Below the pieces are notes generated by a model. It ran no database searches. It saw only the letters and a program-made list of their open reading frames with translations, and was not told the DNA's origin. Made by a program: the position numbers and the translations under genes. 64,000 bases of DNA from Bradyrhizobium sp. CB3481. Lineage in GTDB: Bacteria > Pseudomonadota > Alphaproteobacteria > Rhizobiales > Xanthobacteraceae. Shown here one piece after another: positions 56,625 through 64,000 of this stretch (position 1 is the first letter of the stretch; each line of letters begins with the position of its first letter). Where the stretch lies: NCBI RefSeq assembly GCF_029714305.1, contig NZ_CP121647.1, positions 2,500,501 through 2,564,500 of the forward strand, in the 5' to 3' direction.

Positions 56625-57791
56625 TCACGGCTTCATCGCACCCTGCGCACTTGTATAAACCGCATACAGCGACGACGACCCGCAGATGTAGAGCCGGTTG
56701 CGCTGCTGGCCGCCGAAGCACATGTTGGCGACCGTCTCGGGGATGTGGATCTTGCCGAGCAGATCGCCGTCGGGCGTATAGCAGCGCACGCCGTCCTCGT
56801 TCGGATCGCCCCATCCGACCGAGCACCAGACGCGGCCGTCACGATCGCAGCGCAGCCCGTCGGTAATGCTGGGCTTGGGCATGTCCGCAAAGACCTTGCT
56901 GTTGGACAGTTTTCCGCCCGCGAGATCGACGTCGAACACGCGGATATGCGAGGGGTTGTCCGGCCCGTCCGTGAAGCCGGTATCGCAGATGTAGAGCTTC
57001 TTCTCGTCGGGCGAGAAGCAGAGGCCGTTCGGCTCGACGAAGTCGTCGACGACCACTTTGATGTCGCCGGATTTCGGATCGACCCGGTAGACATTGTGTT
57101 TTTCCTGCTCGGGCTCGGCCTTGATCCCCTCGTAATAGCCGCCGATGCCGTAGATCGGATCGCAGAACCAGATCGAACCGTCGGCAGCGACCACTGCGTC
57201 GTTCGGCGCGTTCAGCTTCTTGCCATTGTACTTGTCGGCGATGATCGTGATCGAGCCGTCGAGCTCGGTCCGGGTGACGCGGCGGCCGGAATGCTCGCAG
57301 GTGATCAAACGTCCTTCGCGGTCGATCGTGTTGCCGTTCGAGTTCATCGACGGCTGGCGATAGACGCTGACGTGACCGTCATCCTCCGAGAAGCGCATGA
57401 TACGGTTGTTGGGAATGTCGCTAAACAGAACATAGCGCCCGGCCGGAAAGTAGACCGGACCTTCGGCCCAGCGGAACCCGGTCGCGACGCGCTCGACTGC
57501 CATGGTGCCGGCGAAGGCGGGGAAGCCGGTGGGGCCGAATGAGACCTTCGGCTTCTTCATCGATTCCAGGCGGGCATCGGGATAGCGCGCGCCGGGAAGC
57601 GGGCCGAGCGGCAGCGGCTGCGTTGCCGTGGTCGGCGCGCCGGTCTGGCCGAGCGGTGCGACGGAAGCGGCGGAAGCCGTCTTCACCGTTACGGCGGAAG
57701 CGGCCAGCGCTGCCGCGCCCGTCAATATCTTGCGACGGTCGAGGCCGCCGCCTTGTCGCTGGGGATCGGAAAAGGTCAGTGAGGTTGTCAT
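56625..57791 (-). CDS. SMP-30/gluconolactonase-family protein with Tat signal
   Basis: A 388-residue exported protein. The N-terminus has a twin-arginine motif (LDRRKILTG, Arg at 19-20) and an Ala-rich hydrophobic stretch. The mature part is a six-blade propeller with NAPNDAVVAADGSIWFCDPI and VEPNGLCFSPDEKKLYICDTG, containing the metal-binding Asn and Asp of the SGL family, so it may hydrolyse sugar or other lactones in the periplasm. The start 57791 has GGGAGGA eight bases upstream; the longer frame adds an out-of-character segment. It is a single gene. Confidence 0.88.
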   Translation of the reverse strand: MTTSLTFSDPQRQGGGLDRRKILTGAAALAASAVTVKTASAASVAPLGQTGAPTTATQPLPLGPLPGARYPDARLESMKKPKVSFGPTGFPAFAGTMAVERVATGFRWAEGPVYFPAGRYVLFSDIPNNRIMRFSEDDGHVSVYRQPSMNSNGNTIDREGRLITCEHSGRRVTRTELDGSITIIADKYNGKKLNAPNDAVVAADGSIWFCDPIYGIGGYYEGIKAEPEQEKHNVYRVDPKSGDIKVVVDDFVEPNGLCFSPDEKKLYICDTGFTDGPDNPSHIRVFDVDLAGGKLSNSKVFADMPKPSITDGLRCDRDGRVWCSVGWGDPNEDGVRCYTPDGDLLGKIHIPETVANMCFGGQQRNRLYICGSSSLYAVYTSAQGAMKP

Positions 57792-57887
57792 GATTTCCTC
57801 CCATGTGTTTTTTGTTGGGAGGAAAAGCATCAGCCCGCATTCCGGCATAAAGCGGGCAGGCTGTGCTGGAGAACCGCAACTATTAGT

Positions 57888-57987
57888 CCCTCATGGTGAG
57901 GAGGCGCGTCGCGCCGTCTCGAACCATGCGGCCCGGCTGGTGCCATTCATCCTTCGAGACGGCGCTACGCGGCTCCTCAGGATGAGG
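57888..57987. repeat. Palindromic repeat, CCTCATGGTGAGGAG family (inverted copy)
   Basis: It reads CCCTCATGGTGAGGAGGCGC to CGGCTCCTCAGGATGAGG and contains GTCTCGAACCATG and CATCCTTCGAGAC, the inverse of the copy at 52623-52722. It lies between the SDR gene end and the start of the lactonase gene. Confidence 0.85.
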
Positions 57988-58059
57988 TCTCGCAGGAGCA
58001 GAGTGGTGGGCACGACGCTACGCGTCTTTGCTCACCCTAGGCTGCGCGTCGTGCCCGGC

Positions 58060-58974
58060 TCAGATCGGATCCCACGTAAAGATATCCGCGGAGCGGTCGA
58101 GCTTGGAGAACGATCCCTTCAGTGCAGGCATGCCGTGCTCGGCGATGGTTTGCGGCGTCCAGCCTTCGCCGCGGTGAACCGAGCGGATCGGACGATTCTG
58201 GCTGAAAAGGAAGATCTCGTTCATGCGCACGCCGAAGATCTGTCCGGTGACGTCCTTGGCGGCATCGGAGAGCAGATGGCCGCACAGCGGCGCGATCTTC
58301 TCTGGGCCCATCTGCTTGATCTTCTCGACGCGCGCCTTCTCGGCGTCGGTCTCGGTCGGGATGGTGCCGATCATGCGGGTCCAGGCGAACGGCGAGACGC
58401 AGTTGGAGCGGACGTTGAAGCGGCCCATGTCGAGCGCGATCGATTTCGACAGGCCGACGATGCCGAGCTTGGCGGCGGCGTAGTTGGCCTGGCCGAAATT
58501 GCCGATCAGCCCCGAGGTCGAGGTGAAGTGCACGAAGGAGCCGCTCTCCTGCTCGCGATAGATCCGCGCGGCGGCGTGCGAGACGTAGAACGAGCCCATC
58601 AGGTGGACCTTGATGACGGCCTCGAAGGCTTCCACGCTCATCTTGTGGAAGATCATGTCGCGCAAGATGCCGGCATTGTTGACGACGCCGTCGAGCCGGC
58701 CGAAATGATCGGTTGCGGTCTTCACGATCTTGCTGGCGGGTATCGCTTCGGCCACCGACTCGAAATTGGCGACGGCTGTGCCGCCGCGCTTCTTGATCTC
58801 CTCGACGACCTCCTCAGCAGGCGCTGCGCTCGAACCGGCACCGTCGGCCGCACCACCGGGATCGTTGACGACGACTTTTGCGCCTTCGGCGGCGCAGAGC
58901 AGCGCGATTTCGCGGCCGATGCCGCGGCCTGCGCCGGTGACGATGATGACTTTGTCTTGCAGTGATTTTGCCAT
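58060..58974 (-). CDS. SDR-family hydroxyacyl-CoA dehydrogenase-like
   Basis: A 304-residue SDR. TGAGRGIGREIA is the NAD motif, NNAGILRDMIFHKMS the Asn loop, and YAAAK (in NFGQANYAAAKLGIVGL) the catalytic Tyr-Lys. The insert NDPGGAADGAGSSAAPAEEV is typical of the (3R)-hydroxyacyl-CoA dehydrogenase/MFE-2 group. The start 58974 has GGGAG eight bases upstream. It is on the same strand as the thiolase and Zn-ribbon genes, 180 bp downstream of the thiolase across a repeat; it may complete a beta-oxidation-like step. Confidence 0.86.
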   Translation of the reverse strand: MAKSLQDKVIIVTGAGRGIGREIALLCAAEGAKVVVNDPGGAADGAGSSAAPAEEVVEEIKKRGGTAVANFESVAEAIPASKIVKTATDHFGRLDGVVNNAGILRDMIFHKMSVEAFEAVIKVHLMGSFYVSHAAARIYREQESGSFVHFTSTSGLIGNFGQANYAAAKLGIVGLSKSIALDMGRFNVRSNCVSPFAWTRMIGTIPTETDAEKARVEKIKQMGPEKIAPLCGHLLSDAAKDVTGQIFGVRMNEIFLFSQNRPIRSVHRGEGWTPQTIAEHGMPALKGSFSKLDRSADIFTWDPI

Positions 58975-59003
58975 TGAAGTTCTCCCGATTGATCCGGCGT
59001 TCT

Positions 59004-59140
59004 TACCTCGCCCCGCGTGCGGGGAGAGGTCGGATCGCATCGTAGATGCGATCCGGGTGAGGGGGACTCTCCGCGAGTCCGAGTGTGTGGAAGCAGCCCC
59101 TCACCCCAACCCTCTCCCCGTAAGAACGGGGAGAGGGAGA
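59004..59140. repeat. Palindromic repeat, CCCCGCGTGCGGGGAGAGGTCGG family
   Basis: Begins CCTCGCCCCGCGTGCGGGGA, followed by GATCGCATCGTAGATGCGATC, an inner hairpin, and ends CCCTCTCCCCGTAAGAACGG then GGAGAGG. It fills the gap between the thiolase and SDR genes. Confidence 0.82.
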
Positions 59141-59154
59141 GGCGGGCAGCTCGC

Positions 59155-60294
59155 TCATTTCTCGTTCGTAAAGATGATCGTACCACTGGCGGCGAACATG
59201 CCGCCGACGCCGTGGCAGACCGAGATTTTCGCATTCGGCACCTGTGCCGGCGCGATGCCGCGCATCTGCCGCACGCTCTCCTGCAGCGCGTACATGCCGT
59301 ACATGCCGGAGTGCATGTAGGAAAGGCCGCCGCCATTGGTGTTGAGCGGCAGCTTGCCGCCGGGCCTCGTGTTGCCGTCGGCAATGAACTTGCCGGTTTC
59401 CTCATGCGGCATGAAGCCGAGATCGCCGAGGCCATAGAGCGGCAGATGCGCAAAGGCGTCGTAGATCATCAGGTGGTCGACGTCCTTGTGGGTGATGCCG
59501 GCCTCCTTGAAGGCTAGGGGGCCTGCGACCTTGAAGGCGCGCGAGGAGTTGAAGGTCTCCATCTGGCTGACCATCGGCGTTTCCACGCTCTCGCCGGTGC
59601 CGAGGATGTAGACAGGCTTGTTCGGAAAGTCCCTGGCGCGATCGGCCGAGGTAAGGATCAGCGCGCCGCCGCCGTCGGTGACGAGGCAGCATTGCAGCAG
59701 GCGGAACGGGTAGGCGATCATGCGCGAGTTGAGCACGTCGGCGACCGTGATCGGGTCCTTCATCGTCGCACGCGGATTCTTCGCGGCCCATTCGCGCTGC
59801 ACGACGGCGACCATGGCAAGCTGCTCATGGGTGATGCCGTAGGTCTTCATGAAGCGCAGCACGGGGATTGGGAACATGCTGGGTGGGCCGTAGACACCGA
59901 ACGGTGCTTCGAACTGGCCGTTGAGGCTATCGGGCGGCGTCGAGCGCGGCAGCTTGCCGACCATCGACTTGCCGCTTTCCGCATGCGTGATCAATACGGT
60001 CTTGCAGAGACCGGCCTCGATCGCGGCCGCGGCATGGCGGACATGCAGCATGAACGAACAGCCGCCGACCGAGGTGCCGTCGACCCAGGTCGGCGTGATG
60101 CCGAGATAGTGCGCGATCTGCTGCGGGGTTTCGACCGCGGTGGCGATGCCGTCGATATCGGAGAGTTTCAGCCCGGCATCCGCAATGGCGTTGAGCGCCG
60201 CATCCGCATGAAGCTGGATCTGCGACATGTTGGGGATGACGCCGAGCTCGGTGGTCTCGGCAGCGCCGACGACGGCGACCTGGTTTCTGCGCAT
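59155..60294 (-). CDS. Thiolase-family protein (SCP-2/acetyl-CoA acetyltransferase-like)
   Basis: A 379-residue thiolase-superfamily protein. The N-terminus RRNQVAVVGAAETTELG, VGGCSFMLHVRHAAAAIEAG (Cys in the region of the active site) and the C-terminal NAKISVCHGVGGMFAASG follow the non-classical SCP-x-like thiolases that act in steroid or CoA-ester side-chain degradation, or as partners of Zn-ribbon proteins. The start at 60294 is family-like and lies 5 bp after the stop of the Zn-ribbon gene; the longer frame was rejected. The two should form a complex, as for the ChsH2/Ltp2 type aldolase-DUF35 pairs. Confidence 0.85.
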   Translation of the reverse strand: MRRNQVAVVGAAETTELGVIPNMSQIQLHADAALNAIADAGLKLSDIDGIATAVETPQQIAHYLGITPTWVDGTSVGGCSFMLHVRHAAAAIEAGLCKTVLITHAESGKSMVGKLPRSTPPDSLNGQFEAPFGVYGPPSMFPIPVLRFMKTYGITHEQLAMVAVVQREWAAKNPRATMKDPITVADVLNSRMIAYPFRLLQCCLVTDGGGALILTSADRARDFPNKPVYILGTGESVETPMVSQMETFNSSRAFKVAGPLAFKEAGITHKDVDHLMIYDAFAHLPLYGLGDLGFMPHEETGKFIADGNTRPGGKLPLNTNGGGLSYMHSGMYGMYALQESVRQMRGIAPAQVPNAKISVCHGVGGMFAASGTIIFTNEK

Positions 60295-60299
60295 GGTGC

Positions 60300-60713
60300 T
60301 TACCCCTTCGCCGGACGGAACAAGGGAAGGGTGATCTTGTCGTCGAGTTTTTCGAAGGCGACTTCGAGCTTCATGTCGAGCTCCAGCGCCTCCGGCGTCT
60401 GCGGACAATCGATGATGTTGCTCATCATGCGCGGACCTTCGTCGAGCTCGACGACCGCGATCGCGTAAGGCGGGGTGAAGCCGGGCGCCGCCGGACGGTG
60501 GTTGATGACGTAGCTATAGAGCTTGCCCTTGCCGCTCGCCTTGAACACGGAAACCTTGCGCGAGGCGCAGGAGGGACAGAACGGGCGCGGCGGGAAATAG
60601 ACATTGGCGCAGGCATCGCAGCGCTGCAGGCGGAGTTCGCCGGCCTGCGTTCCATCCCAGAAATGCTGGGTTTCCGGTGTCGGCTTTGGTCTCGCGCGGG
60701 CAGGTTCGGCCAT
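60300..60713 (-). CDS. Zn-ribbon OB-fold protein (DUF35/ChsH2-like)
   Basis: A 137-residue protein with a rubredoxin-like zinc ribbon (C-x2-C-x10-C-x2-C in CDACANVYFPPRPFCPSC) followed by an OB-fold acyl-CoA-binding domain. DUF35 proteins are stable partners of thiolase or aldolase subunits. The start at 60713 (MAEPARARPKPTPETQHFWDG) fits the family and follows AAGGAG; the 21-residue longer N-terminus has no ribosome site. Its stop is 5 bp before the thiolase start, and the pair plus SDR forms an operon on the minus strand. Confidence 0.85.
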   Translation of the reverse strand: MAEPARARPKPTPETQHFWDGTQAGELRLQRCDACANVYFPPRPFCPSCASRKVSVFKASGKGKLYSYVINHRPAAPGFTPPYAIAVVELDEGPRMMSNIIDCPQTPEALELDMKLEVAFEKLDDKITLPLFRPAKG

Positions 60714-60930
60714 CTCGGCAATTTCTCCTTGGGAAATCGGGCGTTTTGCTTGAGCGTTGCGATCTTGATGCGACATTGACTGTGGGCCGTCAACGGTTCT
60801 GCGCTAGCGGCAATTGCATGGCCGCATTCCTGCGCCCGAGAGCGCTTGTATGCCACCCCATCATCGGAGATAGTCCGCGCCACGGTAAATTGCTTTCAGC
60901 CCGGAAGCGATCCAGACAGACAAGAGAGCC

Positions 60931-62280
60931 ATGCCTGACCATCCGACGCTGGCGAGCCTCGCCGCCGATCTCGATGCCGGACGCACCACCGCGCGCAAAC
61001 TCGTCGAGGAGTGCCTCGCACGAATTGCCGATCCCGCCGGCGAGGGCGCGCGCACCTTTATCCATGTCGACAAGGACGCCGCGCTCGCCGCTGCGGACGC
61101 GATGGATCATCTGCGCAAAGCCAACGCCGCGCCGTCGCCCTATGCCGGCATTCCCGTGTCGATCAAGGATCTCTACGACATCAAGGGACAGGTAACACGC
61201 GCAGGATCGCGGGCCCTTGAGGATTCCGCGCCCGCAGAGGCCGATGCGCCCGTCGTAGCGCGGCTGCGCCGGGCCGGCTTCGTCGTGATTGGCCGCACCA
61301 ACATGACCGAGTTCGCCTATTCCGGCATCGGCATCAATCCGCATTACGGCACGCCGAAGAGCGTGTTCAATCGCAGCGTCGGCCACGTGCCCGGCGGCTC
61401 CTCCTCGGGCGCGGCAGTCTCGATCGCCGATCGCATGGCCTATGGCGCGCTCGGCACCGATACCGGCGGCTCCTGCCGGATCCCGGCGGCCTATAACGGC
61501 ATCGTCGGTTACAAGCCGACGCAGGCCCGCGTGCCGCTCACAGGCGGCGTGCCGCTATCGTCCTCGCTCGACAGCTTTGGCCCGCTGGCGCGTAGCGTCG
61601 CCTGCTGCGCCGTGCTCGACGCGGTGCTGGCCGATGAAGCCGTGCAGCCGCTGCAACCGCGCCCGGTCAAGGGCATGCGGCTCGCGGTGCCCACGACGAT
61701 AGCGCTCGACGATCTCGACGACGAGGTCGCGAAGACCTTCGAGCGCGCGCTCGCCGCGCTGTCGCGTCAGGGCGCCCTGATCGAGCGGATCGAGGTGCCG
61801 GAATTCAATGACGTCCTGGTCATGAACAGCAAGGGCGGGTTTGCCGCCGCGGAGAGCTACGCCTGGCATCGCTATCTGCTCGCGAGCAAGGGCGACGTCT
61901 ACGATCCCCGCGTTCGCGTCCGCATCCTGCGCGGCGAGAGCATCAGCGCGGCCGACTACATCGATATCCTTGGCGCGCGCAGCTCGTTCATTGCGCGCAC
62001 TGAGAAACGGATCGCGCCTTATGACGCACTGGTGTTGCCGACCACCGCGAATACGCCGCCGAAAATTGCTGACCTCGCCGATGACCAGGCCTTCGCCGTC
62101 CAGAACCTGCGTTCCTTGCGCAACTGCACGCTGATCAACATGCTCGACGGCTGCGCGATCTCGCTGCCGGCGCACGGTGAAGGCGAGGTGCCGGTCGGGC
62201 TGATGCTCGCCGCCGCCGGCGGGTCTGACCGCCGCATCTTCGAACTCGCGGCCGGAATGGAGGATGTCATCCGTGTTTGA
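60931..62280 (+). CDS. Amidase-signature family protein
   Basis: A 449-residue amidase. The catalytic Ser-cisSer-Lys set is visible: K79 in VSIKDLYDIKG, the Ser cluster S157-S159 in PGGSSSGAAV, and the nucleophile S181 in GTDTGGSCRIPAAYNG. The substrate is not evident; the DUF2848 partner overlapping its end recurs with hydantoin, allophanate or amide-degrading amidases. It would hydrolyse an amide to acid and ammonia. ATG 60931 has the family N-terminus with the helix ASLAADLDAGRTTARKLVEE. Confidence 0.9.
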   Translation: MPDHPTLASLAADLDAGRTTARKLVEECLARIADPAGEGARTFIHVDKDAALAAADAMDHLRKANAAPSPYAGIPVSIKDLYDIKGQVTRAGSRALEDSAPAEADAPVVARLRRAGFVVIGRTNMTEFAYSGIGINPHYGTPKSVFNRSVGHVPGGSSSGAAVSIADRMAYGALGTDTGGSCRIPAAYNGIVGYKPTQARVPLTGGVPLSSSLDSFGPLARSVACCAVLDAVLADEAVQPLQPRPVKGMRLAVPTTIALDDLDDEVAKTFERALAALSRQGALIERIEVPEFNDVLVMNSKGGFAAAESYAWHRYLLASKGDVYDPRVRVRILRGESISAADYIDILGARSSFIARTEKRIAPYDALVLPTTANTPPKIADLADDQAFAVQNLRSLRNCTLINMLDGCAISLPAHGEGEVPVGLMLAAAGGSDRRIFELAAGMEDVIRV

Positions 62281-62959
62281 TCTGACCTTCAACGTCGATG
62301 ACAAGGGGTTGCTGACGCCGCTGACGCTGGCGATCGATCAGGCGGTGATTGCCGGCTGGACCGGGCGTGATCCGGTGGCGCGCGACAAGCACATCGCCGA
62401 GCTCGAAGCGATCGGCATCGCACGTCCGGCAACGACGCCGATCTACTACCGCTGCTCGGCGCGGCGGATCACGCTGGCCGACCGCATCGAGGTCTCCGGC
62501 GAAGATTCCTCGGGCGAGGTCGAGTTCGTGCTGATCGGCTGGCAGGGCCGCATCTTCGTCGGCTGCGGCTCCGACCATACCGACCGCAAGGTGGAGAGCT
62601 ACAGCGTCACCGTCTCCAAGCAGATGTGCGACAAGCCGATGGGCTCTACGCTATGGGAGCTGGAGGACGTCATCGGCCATTGGGACAGGATGATCCTGCG
62701 CTCCTGGGCCACGATCGGCGGCGCCCGCGTGCTCTACCAGGAGGGCACGCTGGACGCGATGCTTCCGGTAAAAGACCTGATCGCGCGCGGCTTCGGCGGC
62801 CAGGGGCTGCCGGACGGCTGCGCCATGTTCGGCGGCACCTTCGCCGCCAAGGGCGGCATCCGTCCGGCCGATCGTTTTGATTTCGAGCTGGAAGACCCCG
62901 TGCTGAAGCGCAAGATCAGCCACGGCTATGATGTGATCACGATGCCGGTGTTGGGGTAG
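62273..62959 (+). CDS. DUF2848-family protein
   Basis: A 228-residue protein of the DUF2848 family: FDLTFNVDDKG at the start, IAELEAIGIARPATTPIYYR, then VSKQMCDKPMGSTLWELEDV and LPDGCAMFGGTFAAKGGI. GTG 62273 was chosen because GGAGG at 62259-62263 is nine bases before it; the ATG at 62264 is directly against that site. It overlaps the amidase gene by eight bases, so it should be translated with it. No catalytic residues can be named; a fumarylacetoacetase-like fold has been suggested for relatives, but I am not sure of this. Confidence 0.82.
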   Translation: MFDLTFNVDDKGLLTPLTLAIDQAVIAGWTGRDPVARDKHIAELEAIGIARPATTPIYYRCSARRITLADRIEVSGEDSSGEVEFVLIGWQGRIFVGCGSDHTDRKVESYSVTVSKQMCDKPMGSTLWELEDVIGHWDRMILRSWATIGGARVLYQEGTLDAMLPVKDLIARGFGGQGLPDGCAMFGGTFAAKGGIRPADRFDFELEDPVLKRKISHGYDVITMPVLG

Positions 62960-62979
62960 GCGTCAACTATTGTCTCTGC

Positions 62980-63100
62980 GTCGTCCCGGCGAACGCCGGG
63001 ACCCATAATCCCGGTCATCTGTTGTTGAAAGAGGCCGTCGGCCCCTCGTGCTCAGCCACAATCGCCGCGGCGTATGGGTCCCGGCGTTCGCCGGGACGAC
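62980..63100. repeat. Palindromic repeat, GTCGTCCCGGCGAACGCCGGG family
   Basis: A second copy of the family at 56474-56592: GTCGTCCCGGCGAACGCCGG and GACCCATA on the left, GTATGGGTCCCGGCGTTCGC and CGGGACGAC on the right. It precedes the oxygenase gene. Confidence 0.9.
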
Positions 63101-63157
63101 GACCGAGCATTCGGAAATCGGGTGGCTTCGACAAGCCCGGATTGCGATATTGGTGCC

Positions 63158-63898
63158 ATGAGAGCAACCGCAAGAAATATCGACCGTCCGTTCACCGTCG
63201 CCGGCCGCGTGGATGCCATCGACTGGGCGCAAATAGAGGCCGATCTCGACGCGCAGGGCTGCGCCGTCCTGAAGGGGTTGCTGTCGCCGGATGAATGCGC
63301 TGCCATCGCCGCGCTCTATCCCGACGACGCGAACTTCCGCAGCCGGATCGTGATGGGCAGCCACGGTTTTGGCCGCGGCGAGTACAAGTATTTTGCCTAT
63401 CCGCTGCCGGACCTGATCGCGGAACTGCGGCCCGCGCTGTATGCACGGCTCTGCGGCATTGCCAATCGCTGGAACGAGACGATGGGGATCGATATCCGCT
63501 ATCCCGACAAGCACGCCGCGTTCCTTAAACGCTGCCACGACGCCGGGCAGACGCGGCCGACGCCGCTGCTGCTGCAATATGGCGAGGGCGATTACAACTG
63601 CCTGCATCAGGACCTCTACGGCGAGCATGTGTTTCCGCTGCAGGTCGCGATCCTGCTGTCGGAACCGGGGCGCGATTTCGAGGGCGGCGAGTTCGTGCTG
63701 ACCGAGCAGCGGCCGCGGATGCAGTCGCGGCCTGAAGTGGTGCCGCTCCGTCAAGGCGATGCGGTCGCCTTTGCTGTGCATCACCGTCCGGTGCAGGGGA
63801 CGCGCGGACCTTACCGCGTTAATCTGCGCCATGGGGTGAGCCGGATCAGATCGGGCCATCGCCACACCGTCGGCGTGATCTTCCACGATGCCAAATGA
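63158..63898 (+). CDS. 2-oxoglutarate/Fe(II)-dependent oxygenase
   Basis: A 246-residue double-stranded beta-helix protein. The HxD motif is H150-x-D152 in CLHQDLYGEHVFPLQ, the distal His is probably H225 in NLRHGVSRI, and R235 in RSGHRHTVGV should bind 2-oxoglutarate. The family includes prolyl hydroxylases and small-molecule oxygenases, and a block LKGLLSPDECAAI is shared with 2OG-Fe(II) family PF13532-like or 13640-like proteins. Start 63158 was chosen for fit; the frame extends into the repeat. It is followed directly by an AlkB-like gene, so a role in nucleic-acid or protein repair is possible. Confidence 0.88.
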   Translation: MRATARNIDRPFTVAGRVDAIDWAQIEADLDAQGCAVLKGLLSPDECAAIAALYPDDANFRSRIVMGSHGFGRGEYKYFAYPLPDLIAELRPALYARLCGIANRWNETMGIDIRYPDKHAAFLKRCHDAGQTRPTPLLLQYGEGDYNCLHQDLYGEHVFPLQVAILLSEPGRDFEGGEFVLTEQRPRMQSRPEVVPLRQGDAVAFAVHHRPVQGTRGPYRVNLRHGVSRIRSGHRHTVGVIFHDAK

Positions 63899-64000
63899 GT
63901 GCGGACTGAATTGACTGCGGATTTGTTCGAAAGCGTTGGCGACACGCGCCCATCGCGCGGGGTGATGGCGGACGGTGCGGTGCTGCTGCGTGGTTTTGCG
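63899..64000 (+). CDS. alkB: AlkB-like DNA oxidative demethylase, N-terminal end (partial)
   Basis: Only the first 34 codons are in the window. From the GTG at 63899, or the TTG at 63911, the reading is LTADLFESVGD...GVMADGAVLLRGFA, which lines up with the E. coli AlkB start (LDLFADAEP...LAAGAVILRRFAF), including the DLF motif and the GAVLLRGFA strand. The catalytic HxD...H lies beyond the end, so the call rests on this N-terminal match. It begins right at the stop codon of the preceding oxygenase gene and is probably in the same operon. Confidence 0.72.
   Translation, partial: MRTELTADLFESVGDTRPSRGVMADGAVLLRGFA

Overview
The window looks like chromosomal DNA of an alphaproteobacterium of the Bradyrhizobium/Rhodopseudomonas group (Nitrobacteraceae). 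This rests on the high GC content with strong GC3 bias, long antisense shadow frames, many branched-chain-amino-acid-type transporter genes, a rhizobial LPS locus (lpcC, waaF-hldD-hldE-O-antigen ligase, GnnA/GnnB-like genes for diaminoglucose lipid A) and several families of palindromic intergenic repeats of the kind common in these genomes. No rRNA, tRNA, IS transposase, phage or CRISPR was seen.

Layout. 1-0.5 kb: end of purU and a small lipoprotein gene. 0.8-6.6 kb: a complete LIV/HAAT-type ABC importer (substrate-binding protein, livH, livM, livG, livF) followed by a stand-alone MetE C-terminal-type methyltransferase; a promoter-like site overlapped by a 22-bp palindrome lies upstream. 6.8-8.5 kb: a secreted TPR-caspase (metacaspase-like) protein. 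8.7-12.9 kb: a methyltransferase-like protein, metK and ahcY, i.e. the S-adenosylmethionine cycle. 13.1-17.5 kb: a Baeyer-Villiger-type monooxygenase, a 50-residue ORF, decayed repeat DNA, ACT-domain and EthD-domain proteins and a fumarylpyruvate-hydrolase-like enzyme.

17.6-42.3 kb is a surface-glycan region: MsbA-like exporter, galE, LpcC-like mannosyltransferase, an MBOAT/SGNH O-acyltransferase pair, WaaF, HldD, HldE, two tandem O-antigen ligase/polymerase paralogues, a membrane-bound UDP-sugar 4,6-dehydratase, a GT4 transferase, a WecA/MraY-like initiating transferase, a flippase-like membrane protein, UDP-glucuronate-epimerase-like and ManC enzymes, a GnnA/GnnB-like pair and MurJ. Together they can make GDP-mannose, UDP-galactose, ADP-heptose and deoxy- or amino-sugars, assemble core and O-antigen, decorate it, and export lipid-linked precursors.

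42.5-50.9 kb: an outer-membrane beta-barrel protein, a lone form-II CoxL-like molybdenum hydroxylase subunit with two cytochromes c nearby, a CHRD protein, a membrane J-domain protein, and an orphan LanC-like cyclase-fold protein with a small helical protein behind it. 51.1-56.5 kb: a malate/lactate dehydrogenase-family oxidoreductase, a stand-alone Lrp/AsnC ligand domain, thiD and ppc. 56.6-64 kb: a Tat-exported SMP-30-type lactonase, a Zn-ribbon/thiolase/SDR acyl-CoA operon, an amidase-DUF2848 pair, and a 2-oxoglutarate/Fe(II) oxygenase directly before the start of an AlkB-like gene cut by the window end.

The least explained items are the orphan LanC-like protein, the lone CoxL-like subunit with its possible cytochrome partners, the tandem O-antigen ligases, the methyltransferase fixed in front of metK-ahcY, and the oxygenase-AlkB pair. 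Many start codons were moved from the longest frame to a site with a better Shine-Dalgarno sequence or family fit; reasons are given per entry. All family calls are from reading motifs, with no database search.
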